DNA of 33,287 bases from Candidatus Cloacimonadota bacterium (GTDB lineage Bacteria > Cloacimonadota > Cloacimonadia > Cloacimonadales > TCS61): contig JAGYMQ010000109.1 of assembly GCA_018400535.1 (NCBI GenBank), positions 1-33,287 of the forward strand, given 5' to 3'. The notes under the pieces are model-generated. The model had not been told where the DNA came from and ran no database searches. It saw only the letters and a program-made list of their open reading frames with translations. A program made the translations under genes and the position numbers. Positions 16,194-24,169 of the stretch are shown piece by piece. Position 1 is the stretch's first letter, and each line of letters opens with the position of its first letter.

Positions 16194-17006
16194 CTAATCT
16201 TTTTTCTTAATCGATTCTTTAAAATGTTTAAAAGCTTCTTCAATCATGTTAAAACCTTTGTAAGCTTGTCCAACATGGAAATTTGTGGTCACTTCTTCGC
16301 TATTTTCACCTTCTTTCAAAGATTCAATGCCATAAGTATAAAGCATTTCCTGATCGACAAGTAAAGAATTCAATTGCTCTTTTGCGCCGATGTGTTCAGG
16401 ATTTAGCTGCAAAACTTGTTGAAAATGATGTAAGGCCTTTTCAATATTTTTTTGACTGAGATATGCTAAAGCAAGATGGTAATGAGCAGAAACGACTTCA
16501 GGATTTTCTTCCAATATTTTTTCCAGAAGTTGGATGGCTTCTTTGAAACGCCCAGCAGCCCGATAGGAAATCGCTGCTTGATAAAAACCTAAAGTAGATT
16601 TCGGATTTTTGTCGTGTAACGTATTAAAGTGTTTGATCGCCTGCGTCATATTTCCCTTGTGATAGTAAGAAAGCCCGATCCAATAATGCGCCATGTAAAG
16701 ATCAGATTTTAGTGCAATGATCTTATTGAGCGTTTGGATAGCTTTTGTGAAATTGGTTGCGCGAAAATAACAGATCCCAAGCCGATATAAAGCGAGCACC
16801 GATTTAGGACGAAGGCTGAGAGCTTTTTCATAGAATTTTATTGAATCTTCGATCTCGCCAAGCGTGTAATACAATTCTCCCAATTTACAAATTGCATTAA
16901 TATTATTTTCATCTTCTTCCAAAATGCGACGATAAGCTTCTGCAGCTTTTCGCAATTGTCCTTGCACGACATAATTTTGAGCTTCTTCAAATTTTTTCAT
17001 ATTCAT
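16194..17006 (-). CDS. TPR-repeat protein
   Basis: 270 aa without a signal peptide or membrane segment, so probably cytosolic. It contains about six consecutive 34-residue tetratricopeptide repeats between about 5 and 215 (for example AICKLGELYYTLGEIEDSIK and ALYRLGICYFRATNFTKAI), ending in an acidic/Lys-rich tail. TPR domains bind partner proteins, and no partner is evident. It has its own ribosome-binding site (GAGG before ATG at 17006; a second ATG is two codons later). The preceding terminator at 17062-17099 separates it from the metabolic cluster, so it probably starts its own transcript. Confidence 0.85.
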   Translation of the reverse strand: MNMKKFEEAQNYVVQGQLRKAAEAYRRILEEDENNINAICKLGELYYTLGEIEDSIKFYEKALSLRPKSVLALYRLGICYFRATNFTKAIQTLNKIIALKSDLYMAHYWIGLSYYHKGNMTQAIKHFNTLHDKNPKSTLGFYQAAISYRAAGRFKEAIQLLEKILEENPEVVSAHYHLALAYLSQKNIEKALHHFQQVLQLNPEHIGAKEQLNSLLVDQEMLYTYGIESLKEGENSEEVTTNFHVGQAYKGFNMIEEAFKHFKESIKKKD

Positions 17007-17061
17007 TTTTCCTCATCTTTGATCTCTTTCACAAAATTTTTTCGGAATTTTGATGTAAAGG

Positions 17062-17099
17062 AAAAAATACTCGTCCTCAAAAATTGAAAACGAGTATTT
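17062..17099 (-). terminator. Rho-independent terminator after malic enzyme
   Basis: Perfect 10-bp stem: AAATACTCGT (minus, complement of 17090-17099) pairs with ACGAGTATTT (complement of 17065-17074) around a 15-base loop, and the minus strand continues TTTCC after the stem. It lies about 25 bases after the malic enzyme stop and closes the metabolic cluster. Confidence 0.85.
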
Positions 17100-17123
17100 A
17101 CAATTTTGCTTTTTAAAACAAGC

Positions 17124-18578
17124 TTATTTAACCTGTTCTATCGCCCATTTTATCGATTCTTGTAAGATCTCATCTGGTGGATCGGGAATGAAACCTTCTT
17201 TCATTAGCGATTGCGTCATATTGCGTGCATATTCGATATCCTTTTTGGCGATCTCAAAAGCTTCCTGGCGCATCATTTCGATGCGAGCAACACCATCCTT
17301 GATCGCTTGCATAGCCACATCGGCAGCTTCTTCAGGAAATACGGTCGCTTCATCCATTGTGGGTATGATATTTTCAGGAGTGATACCTCGTTTCTCAGCA
17401 TAATTTGCCAATGATCTGGCAGCTGCGATCGCCATGTTGTCAGTCACGCCACGTGCTCTCACCATCAAAGCTCCTTTCAATATTCCTGGAAATCCGAGTG
17501 AATTATTCACTTGATTTGGAAAATCGCCTCTGCCGGTGGCAACGATGAACGCACCAGCATCTTTTGCGGCATAAGGATAAATTTCAGGAACAGGATTAGC
17601 GCAGGTAAAAACGATTGATTTATCTGCCATTGAGCTGATCCATTCAGGTTTCACCGTATCTGGACCTGGCTTGGAAAGCGCGATCATCACATCAGCACCT
17701 TTGCAGGCTTCAGGAAATTCTTTGATTTTATCAGGATTGGTTTTTTGGCAAAGCTCCCATTTGCGATAAAAACGAGGATCAGATTTAATGTCTTCGCGAT
17801 CGTTATGTAATCCACCCTTGCTATCAAAAAGCATCATATTTTTTGGATTACCGCCAGCAGCAATGATCAACCGTGCGATCGTCGTATTGGAAGCACCAGC
17901 ACCCAGCATGACGATCTTCACGTCTTCGATCTTTTTTTCTGCAAGCTTCAAAGCATTGATCAAACCCGCCAAAGTTACACAAGCTGTTCCCTGCGCATCA
18001 TCATGCCATACAGGGATATCACACTCTTCTCGTAATGTATCCAAAACTTTGAAACAATTCGGTTGAGAAATATCTTCCAGATTGATCGCACCAAAACTTG
18101 GCTCAACCATTTTCACAAATTCAATGATCTTGTCAGGATCTTTTTCGCCTTTTTCATTATCACTTTTGACACAGAGAGCAATTGCATCCACACCACCAAG
18201 ATATTTCATTAGAAAGGCTTTCCCTTCCATCACGCCCAAACCGCCGGGCGGCGTACAGTCACCATCACCCAGAACACGTGTAGAATCGCTTACCACAGCC
18301 ACCAGATTTCCACGATTGGAAAGCTCAAAACTGGCATCGTTATTTTCTCGGATCGTTGTCGATATTTTGGAAACACCAGGCGTGTACCAGACATTGAACC
18401 AGTTAAATCCAAAAACGCCTGCTTTTGGCGCTGTTTGGATTTTTCCACCATAATATTTATGGGTTCTTTTTGCTAATTCTTTCAGAAAAAAAGTTTTTGC
18501 TTTTGCGATCTGTTCTTGAGAAAAATCTTCAGGAAAGATCTCATCCAAATTGGAAAGGTCAATTTTCATTTTTTTCAT
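17124..18578 (-). CDS. Malic enzyme (oxaloacetate-decarboxylating malate dehydrogenase)
   Basis: 484 aa from the ATG at 18578, which has AGGAG seven bases upstream; an in-frame upstream ATG at 18623 lacks one and is unlikely. The family catalyses malate + NAD(P) to pyruvate + CO2 + NAD(P)H in the cytosol. The malic N-terminal domain has YTPGVS (65-70), SDSTRVLGDGD (97-107), EGKAFLMKY (118-126), LEDIS (167-171) and WHDDAQGTA (191-199). The NAD-binding domain has a GAGASNTTIARL Rossmann loop (226-237). It is somewhat longer than the ~400-aa short bacterial type. Cofactor preference is not clear. It is the last gene of the central-metabolism run and is followed by a terminator. Confidence 0.92.
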   Translation of the reverse strand: MKKMKIDLSNLDEIFPEDFSQEQIAKAKTFFLKELAKRTHKYYGGKIQTAPKAGVFGFNWFNVWYTPGVSKISTTIRENNDASFELSNRGNLVAVVSDSTRVLGDGDCTPPGGLGVMEGKAFLMKYLGGVDAIALCVKSDNEKGEKDPDKIIEFVKMVEPSFGAINLEDISQPNCFKVLDTLREECDIPVWHDDAQGTACVTLAGLINALKLAEKKIEDVKIVMLGAGASNTTIARLIIAAGGNPKNMMLFDSKGGLHNDREDIKSDPRFYRKWELCQKTNPDKIKEFPEACKGADVMIALSKPGPDTVKPEWISSMADKSIVFTCANPVPEIYPYAAKDAGAFIVATGRGDFPNQVNNSLGFPGILKGALMVRARGVTDNMAIAAARSLANYAEKRGITPENIIPTMDEATVFPEEAADVAMQAIKDGVARIEMMRQEAFEIAKKDIEYARNMTQSLMKEGFIPDPPDEILQESIKWAIEQVK

Positions 18579-18644
18579 TTTACTACTCCTACTTTTTTTG
18601 GAAAAATTCTGATCATCGAACAAATTTTATATCACACACTCAAT

Positions 18645-19832
18645 TTACAGAGAGGCTATGATCGCCTCAGTCATTTGTTTTGTTGAAGCTGCGCCTTGCT
18701 TGAGAACTTCGGGAGATCCTTTCAATTTCAACATATCATAAGCTCTCACTTTTCCTTCGGCCAGAACTTTTGCGATCGCTTTCCTGATTTTTTCTGCTTT
18801 CTCGATCTCGCCAATGTGGTCGAGCATCATGCAGGAAGAAAGGATCATCGCGATGGGATTAACGATGGAAGGCTCATATTCTTCATATTTGGGAGCTGAA
18901 CCGTGTGTCGGTTCAAAGATCGCTACTTCTTCTCCAATATTTGCGCTGCAGGCAAAACCAAGCCCGCCGACCAATCCAGCGAAGCCATCAGAAACAATGT
19001 CACCAAACATATTTCCAGCAATGATGATGCCATAATCTTCTGGATTTTTGGTGAGCCACATCATTTGTGCATCGATATTCGTATAATCAAATCTAATTCC
19101 ATCATATTCTTTTTCCATTTCACGACAGATGGCAAGTAACATTCCAGAAGTTTCGCGGATCACGTTTGGTTTTTCACAAAGTGTGACGCGTTTATAACCA
19201 AATTTTTGGGCATATTCAAAGGCAGCACGGACAATCCTTTCCGAATATTTTTTTGTGAAGATACGAGTGGAAACAGCCACTTCATCTTTTGGTGCCCAGC
19301 CAAAATTCTTTTCAAATTTGGGATGCGTCATCAAGGCTTCGTAAATGTGTTCTGGTGGATCTGTCCATTCGACACCACCATAGAGTCCTTCGGTATTCTG
19401 ACGGAAAACAACGACATCAACTTCTGGCTCTTCTATCGTGCCACCTTTTCCATGTCGAATGAAATTTAGAGGATTACCTTTGAAAGTTTTACACGGGCGC
19501 TGACAGATATCGAGTTTGAAATGCTGGCGCAGTCCCACGATCGGACTGTAATAGACAAAGCCTTTGTCTTTCAATTTGGGATCGATTTCCTTGGCCGCTT
19601 CGCTTTTTGGTTTGGAAGTGATCGCACCAAAAAGCGCGATCTTATGCTTCTCTAAAATATCCAAAGTTCTTTCTGGCAGCGGATTTCCTTCTTTCTTCCA
19701 GAATTCCCAACCGATATCAGCGTGAACATATTCAGCATCGAAACCAACAGCATCGAGCACTTTCAAGGCTTCAGCTAACACAGTTTTTCCAATTCCATCA
19801 CCGGGCATTGTCACAATTGTTCTTTTACTCAT
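18645..19832 (-). CDS. Isocitrate dehydrogenase-family enzyme, probably NADP-type
   Basis: 395 aa. The beta-decarboxylating dehydrogenase family is clear: PGDGIG (10-15), RQNTEGLYGGVEW, GNMFGDIVSDGFAGLVGGLG and EPTHGSAPKYE. The family covers isocitrate, isopropylmalate and homoisocitrate substrates. The Lys-Tyr after THGSAP, a Val in the following IVNP and a Tyr in AYDML match the E. coli Icd residues that select NADP (K344, Y345, V351, Y391), so NADP use is inferred. The substrate loop reads YSPIVGLRQ, where E. coli Icd has RSLNVALRQ: the Ser is kept but the Asn is Ile, so substrate assignment is less certain. It would interconvert isocitrate and 2-oxoglutarate, between citrate lyase and LKR metabolism. 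It has a good AAGGAG ribosome site. Confidence 0.85.
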   Translation of the reverse strand: MSKRTIVTMPGDGIGKTVLAEALKVLDAVGFDAEYVHADIGWEFWKKEGNPLPERTLDILEKHKIALFGAITSKPKSEAAKEIDPKLKDKGFVYYSPIVGLRQHFKLDICQRPCKTFKGNPLNFIRHGKGGTIEEPEVDVVVFRQNTEGLYGGVEWTDPPEHIYEALMTHPKFEKNFGWAPKDEVAVSTRIFTKKYSERIVRAAFEYAQKFGYKRVTLCEKPNVIRETSGMLLAICREMEKEYDGIRFDYTNIDAQMMWLTKNPEDYGIIIAGNMFGDIVSDGFAGLVGGLGFACSANIGEEVAIFEPTHGSAPKYEEYEPSIVNPIAMILSSCMMLDHIGEIEKAEKIRKAIAKVLAEGKVRAYDMLKLKGSPEVLKQGAASTKQMTEAIIASL

Positions 19833-19934
19833 ACTTGTTCTCCTTTTTTTATTTAGTTTTACAATAATCGATAAATCTCAGAAAATCGCTTATAAGATAT
19901 TGCGGCTTATTTATTTTGATCACCATCATTTTTA
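19833..19934. other. Short gap between citF and idh
   Basis: A 102-bp AT-rich gap. Apart from the AAGGAGAAC ribosome-binding site for the downstream dehydrogenase, I see no convincing hairpin, promoter or small gene in it. The citF stop and the dehydrogenase start are on the same strand, so read-through is likely. Confidence 0.5.
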
Positions 19935-21485
19935 TCATATTTTTACCTGGCGGACAACGTCAATAACCGTGCCATCTACCCATTTTATAGCAGCAATGAT
20001 CTTATCTTCAAATTCGGCAACTTTCGGTTTTCCGCAGATCGCTTCTGCTTCCGCTTTCAATTCTTGAATTGTTTTGATGGGAAGCGAAGAATTTTTCATC
20101 TTTTCGATCAAATCTGTTCGTCTCGGATTGATCGCGATTCCACGTTCTGTCACAATGATGTCGATCAATTCACCTGGACCGCAGATCGTGGTTACTTCAT
20201 CGCGGATGACGGGAATTCGATCTCGGAAAAGTGGAATGGGAAGAATGACGTTCTTTCCGAACAAGCAATTTTGCCAGCCACCAATTCCATGCAGCAGATA
20301 GCCATCAGAATGCGTTACGACATTAGCATTGAAATTGACGTCCACTTCTGTAGCACCGAGAATAACGATATCGACCATGCCCGTGAAATTTCCTTTGCCA
20401 TGATAATTGTAACTTGTGAAAGGACTAGTATTCTGATGACGCGGATTATCACGCATCGAGCGCACGCCATCAAGATCGAAAGTTTGTCCATCCAGAATAT
20501 ATTCGACCAAACCTTCTTCCAGCATATTGACGAGATATTTATTGCTGCCACCGCGAGCAAATCGCGCTTTGATCCCTTTCTTTTTCATGATCTCGCCAAA
20601 ATAGACGCCGATAGAAAGTGAAGTTCCACCAGCTCCAGCTTGAAAGGAAAATCCATCTTTGATAAGATCTGCTTCTTCACAAAATTTTGCTGTCAATTCG
20701 GCGATATGTAATCGATCAGGACTTTTTGTGATCCGTGTCGTTCCCGAAACGATCTTTTCAGGAATTCCAATTTGATCAACTTCGACAACGTAATCCACGT
20801 AATTTCCTTGAATTTGCCAGGGAATGCAGGGAAAGGGGATCAGGTTATCAGTAGCGACAATGACCTTGTCAGCATATTGCGAATCCGCGAGGGCAAAACC
20901 GAGAAGACCGCAGGCGGAATTTCCAGTTACACCATTGGCATTTCCGAAGGGATCAGCTGTGGGCGCAGCGATGATTGCAATATCAATTTTCACATCACCA
21001 TCTTGCACAGCTTGATATCTACCGCCATGTGATCTTAAAACGCCAGCACCTTTCATTTTTCCTTCTGATGCAAATTTTCCCAAAGGACCGTTCATACTGC
21101 CTTCGATATGATGAATTGTCCCGTTTTCCAATTGTTCAATGATCGGAGCCTGGCAAGGAAAGGAAGCAGAAGGAAACCAGACAAGGTCTTTGATACCGAG
21201 CTCTTGAGCGATCTTGAAGATTTCGACAGCAAGAATATCGCCATTGCGAAAGTGATGATGTGTGGAAATTGTCATACCGTCTTTGATGCCAGCTTTTAGC
21301 AAAGCTTCTTTCAGATTGGGAACGAGTTTATTTCCATCCAGAGGATAATCGGCACAGGTTGCGATCTTCGGTGCATGTTTTTTGCCTTGCGGTCTAAATT
21401 TGCCGACGCCTTGAAACGACGTCACCAATTTGTCATTTATTTTTTCGGGGATCATTCTTCCGACTGCATTTTTTGTGAAGTTCAC
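19935..21485 (-). CDS. citF: Citrate lyase alpha subunit (citrate:acyl-carrier transferase)
   Basis: 516 aa from a GTG start at 21485, close to the ~510 of CitF. The GTG is preceded by GGAGGG and overlaps the stop of the citDE gene as GTGA, so translation is coupled; the upstream TTG at 21497 is less likely. CitF swaps acetate for citrate on the acyl-carrier thioester, letting the beta subunit cleave citryl-carrier to oxaloacetate. The CoA-transferase-like fold is visible in THHHFRNGD, GSMNGPLGKF, LRSHGGR, FQAGAGGTSL and TVTERGIAINPRR-type sequence (here IVTERGIAINPRR). It is adjacent to a CitD-CitE fusion. The ligase and prosthetic-group genes (citC, citX, citG) are not in the window. Confidence 0.92.
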   Translation of the reverse strand: MNFTKNAVGRMIPEKINDKLVTSFQGVGKFRPQGKKHAPKIATCADYPLDGNKLVPNLKEALLKAGIKDGMTISTHHHFRNGDILAVEIFKIAQELGIKDLVWFPSASFPCQAPIIEQLENGTIHHIEGSMNGPLGKFASEGKMKGAGVLRSHGGRYQAVQDGDVKIDIAIIAAPTADPFGNANGVTGNSACGLLGFALADSQYADKVIVATDNLIPFPCIPWQIQGNYVDYVVEVDQIGIPEKIVSGTTRITKSPDRLHIAELTAKFCEEADLIKDGFSFQAGAGGTSLSIGVYFGEIMKKKGIKARFARGGSNKYLVNMLEEGLVEYILDGQTFDLDGVRSMRDNPRHQNTSPFTSYNYHGKGNFTGMVDIVILGATEVDVNFNANVVTHSDGYLLHGIGGWQNCLFGKNVILPIPLFRDRIPVIRDEVTTICGPGELIDIIVTERGIAINPRRTDLIEKMKNSSLPIKTIQELKAEAEAICGKPKVAEFEDKIIAAIKWVDGTVIDVVRQVKI

Positions 21486-22687
21486 TTTTCCCTCCAATTT
21501 TCCTTTAAAATACCTGTTTCGATCGCCTGTTGAATTATCTTTTCAGCACGTTTCACGACCGGTGGATCAATCATTTTCGAGCCGATCGCCACCACGCCAA
21601 GACCTTTTTTTTCTGCTTCATAAAAAGCATTCATGATTTTTTTTGCTTTCTCGATCTCATCTTCATTTGGAGCAAAATTTTTGTGGATAACAGGGATCTG
21701 ACGTGGATGAATACAGCCCATTCCATCAAAACCGAGTGCTTTTGATTCCTGCACATTTTTTGCTAGAGCTTCCATATCGGAAACATCAGAAAAGACAGAA
21801 TCTATCGGCTGGATGCGCGTAGCGCGTGAGGCATTCACGATCTGACTGCGAGCAAAGAAAGATTCTTTTCCTTTGGCAGTTCGTTGGGTTCCCAGATCGG
21901 CTGTGTAATCTTCCAACCCGATAGCAAGCGCTACCACATTTTTTGCGCCGGCGATCTCGTAGGAATTGATCACGCCTTTTGCACTTTCAATTATTGGCAT
22001 CAGCCAGATGTCATAGTTCAATGCTCTATCTTTTTTTAGCTGATCTATTTTTGTATTCACTTTTTTGATCTGTTCTATCTCTTCAGCTTTTGGGATCAAG
22101 ATAAGATTGACATGATGCGGGATCACACACTCCAGGTCTTCTAATCCCAAAGGCAGTTGATTGATGCGCACCATTCTTTCTGCTTCATAAAAATCGACAG
22201 CTCGCAGTGTGTTACGCACCAGAATTGCCGCTTCTTTCTTTTTGGCTGGAGCGACAGAATCTTCCAGATCAAGAATGATGCCGTCTGGTTTGTGAATTCC
22301 AGCATTAATCGCCAGTTTAGGTGTATTTCCAGGCAGATAGAGACGTGATCGACGATTTTGTTCTTTTGCGGTTTGTGTTTTATTTTGTGATAAGATTTCT
22401 GGTAGAAATTCTTTTTTGGTCTTGATCAATTGTTTCACAGCTGCTTCAATGCGAGCGGCCATAACATATTCCAGCGCACCGCTATCTTCCAGATAGATCT
22501 TCGCATTTTCGATCTCAAAAAAGATCATTACCTTATTCACTAAATCTTCAATTTCCGATCCGAACATTTTTTTTACTTTGCTTTTCAATTCGAGCTGGAT
22601 ACCACCGCTATCAATCAATTCCAACTCAATATAACAATCAGAGCGAATGCGATCTCCCCGATTGCCGGCAATTACTTTTGTTCCCAT
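21482..22687 (-). CDS. Fused citrate lyase gamma (acyl carrier) and beta subunits
   Basis: 401 aa. Residues 1-95 resemble CitD, the acyl-carrier subunit: AGNRGDRIRSDCYIELE near the N-terminus, SGGIQLELKSKVKKMFG, and EDSGALEYVMAARIEAAV. A linker (about 96-109) leads to a full CitE domain (110-401): RRSRLYLPGN, DGIILDLEDSVAP, IESAKGVINSYEI, IGLEDYTADLGT and GCIHPRQI, the HpcH/HpaI aldolase-like site for citryl-carrier cleavage. The carrier loop is three residues longer than in enterobacterial CitD; the attachment Ser is probably S16 in RSDC, but the usual SSD has become RSD. Fusion of carrier and lyase is unlike the separate citD and citE of enterobacteria. A good GAGGAG site precedes the ATG. 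Confidence 0.88.
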   Translation of the reverse strand: MGTKVIAGNRGDRIRSDCYIELELIDSGGIQLELKSKVKKMFGSEIEDLVNKVMIFFEIENAKIYLEDSGALEYVMAARIEAAVKQLIKTKKEFLPEILSQNKTQTAKEQNRRSRLYLPGNTPKLAINAGIHKPDGIILDLEDSVAPAKKKEAAILVRNTLRAVDFYEAERMVRINQLPLGLEDLECVIPHHVNLILIPKAEEIEQIKKVNTKIDQLKKDRALNYDIWLMPIIESAKGVINSYEIAGAKNVVALAIGLEDYTADLGTQRTAKGKESFFARSQIVNASRATRIQPIDSVFSDVSDMEALAKNVQESKALGFDGMGCIHPRQIPVIHKNFAPNEDEIEKAKKIMNAFYEAEKKGLGVVAIGSKMIDPPVVKRAEKIIQQAIETGILKENWREK

Positions 22688-22762
22688 TTTGATCTCCTCG
22701 TTCCTAAGCAGATTTACATCTTTTTTTGATAAGCTTTTGCTTCCAATAATTGGATATACAAT

Positions 22763-24055
22763 TTATTTTTTTGAAGGTAGAAACTCCTGTAAATATCGAA
22801 AATCCTGTTGCAATTTACCTTGATGGGTGATACAAGCGGTTTTTATCTCTTCTGGTAAAGTCATATCAGCCAATTCTTTGGCATAATCAGCATTCAACAT
22901 TTTTGCCAAAAGAGGTGATAGAGCTTCGGAAAAAGTATCGGATGATTCTTTTGCAAATTCACAAGGAAGATTGTCCACAGCACAGACTGCCACGCCTTTT
23001 CCCGTCAGCTCACCTGTAATATTCTGTGTATTTGCGTCAAAAATATAGATCGGTTTATCGGGATAAGTCGTTTTCACTGTTGCCTGCACAGAGCCATTTA
23101 TATCACAAGTTATATCTCCGATGATCAATATTTTTTTCAATTTTGCCAGACTTTCTGTGCTTAAAAATACAGGATAACCAGCTTCCCAATAAATTGCATT
23201 CACATAGACAGAGCAATGATCGAGATATTTTTCCATTTTTGAGACATATTCAGTTCCATTTTGGAAGTAATCAAGAAGATCAAAAGCACCACCATCCATT
23301 CTTTCCACCATATGTTTTTCTTTAAAAATAGAAAGATAGACCTCGTGGTTGGAATAATCATTTTGTTGTGAGGAAAGATTTTCCGGATCAATCATCACGA
23401 TTGGAAGAGTCGAAAGGATTTCTTGCGCACCTTGCGAGACGTGTCCGTAGCCCATCATAAAAATATTTAAGGGTGTGATCTCGCTGGGCAAACCATTGCG
23501 TTCGATCTCTTCTCCGATAATCTGGAAATGATCGATAGCATTTTGCACGGTTTTGTATTCGTAAGCATGTTTCAAGTCGAGAAAAGGTGTTTCGATCCCA
23601 AATTCTTTTTTCAAGCGCTGGCCTAATCCCCACAGAGTTTCGATCATTCCAGCATTTCCAGCAAATTTTCCGAAAAAGACAAGGCGTCTTCCGTGTTCAT
23701 CGACGATCTTCTCATAATCGAACAGCGTTGTTTTTGTATCCAGAAAATGTTGTAAAAGCGGCATATTGTAGTCTTGACCTTTGATCGTGTGCGAGAAAAA
23801 AAGATGAGGAACACCGGAAATGATATTGGGAATGGTAATTTCTTTCACTGCAAGTATAAGATCACATTCAGAAAGATTTTCTGTGATCTCAGCTCCCACT
23901 TCTTGATATTCAACATCTTTATAGATCCTGATCTCTGATGATTGGATCATCACGCGATAGCCCTTTTTCACCAATTTTTTCACAGCTTGCGGATTCAATG
24001 GAGTTCTTCTCTCCCACTTGTTTTTCGTTTCTCTGACAATTCCTAAGGTTTTCAA
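22763..24055 (-). CDS. Lysine-ketoglutarate reductase (saccharopine dehydrogenase, Lys-forming type)
   Basis: 430 aa, similar over its length to the LKR half of eukaryotic bifunctional AASS. It condenses lysine and 2-oxoglutarate into saccharopine with NAD(P)H, or the reverse. The alanine-dehydrogenase-like N-terminal domain shows GIVRETKNKWERRTPL, then AVKE with candidate catalytic K71 and FFSHTIKGQ with H89, spaced as in AASS; FDYEKIVD and FGKFAGNAGMIETLWG follow. The NAD-binding domain includes MGYGHVSQGAQEIL. Translation probably begins at TTG at 24055, after GAGGT. It follows the SDH gene by 114 bases across two hairpins. A close bacterial relative of AASS rather than yeast Lys1 is inferred. 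Confidence 0.88.
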   Translation of the reverse strand: MKTLGIVRETKNKWERRTPLNPQAVKKLVKKGYRVMIQSSEIRIYKDVEYQEVGAEITENLSECDLILAVKEITIPNIISGVPHLFFSHTIKGQDYNMPLLQHFLDTKTTLFDYEKIVDEHGRRLVFFGKFAGNAGMIETLWGLGQRLKKEFGIETPFLDLKHAYEYKTVQNAIDHFQIIGEEIERNGLPSEITPLNIFMMGYGHVSQGAQEILSTLPIVMIDPENLSSQQNDYSNHEVYLSIFKEKHMVERMDGGAFDLLDYFQNGTEYVSKMEKYLDHCSVYVNAIYWEAGYPVFLSTESLAKLKKILIIGDITCDINGSVQATVKTTYPDKPIYIFDANTQNITGELTGKGVAVCAVDNLPCEFAKESSDTFSEALSPLLAKMLNADYAKELADMTLPEEIKTACITHQGKLQQDFRYLQEFLPSKK

Positions 24056-24091
24056 TTTTACCTCACAAATCTAACTTAATCTAAATCATAA

Positions 24092-24158
24092 ATTTTGGGT
24101 CTCTTTTCCCAAAATGAAAATTGGAATCTCGTTCCCAAACTTTATTTGAGAACGAGAT
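24092..24158. repeat. Pair of palindromic elements between SDH and LKR genes
   Basis: Two hairpins. The first pairs ATTTTGGG (24092-24099) with CCCAAAAT (24108-24115). The second pairs ATCTCGTTC (24126-24134) with GAACGAGAT (24150-24158), with CAAA/TTTG (24136-24139, 24145-24148) continuing the stem after one mismatch. On the plus strand the second is followed by GTTTTTTATTTT, terminator-like in the wrong direction for the genes; on the minus strand the T-tract is weak. The CTCGTTCCCAAA core resembles dispersed REP-like palindromes in many bacterial genomes. They may terminate, attenuate or stabilise the LKR-SDH transcript. Confidence 0.65.
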
Positions 24159-24169
24159 GTTTTTTATTT

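Noticed and set aside
18579-18623. 15-codon N-terminal extension of malic enzyme
   Set aside because: The upstream ATG lacks a ribosome site while AGGAG sits just ahead of the internal ATG at 18578, and the extension is not conserved-looking.
20064-20621. 185-codon plus-strand open frame opposite citF
   Set aside because: It is antisense to a well-supported gene with conserved motifs, has no convincing ribosome site and has no family resemblance; it is a shadow frame.
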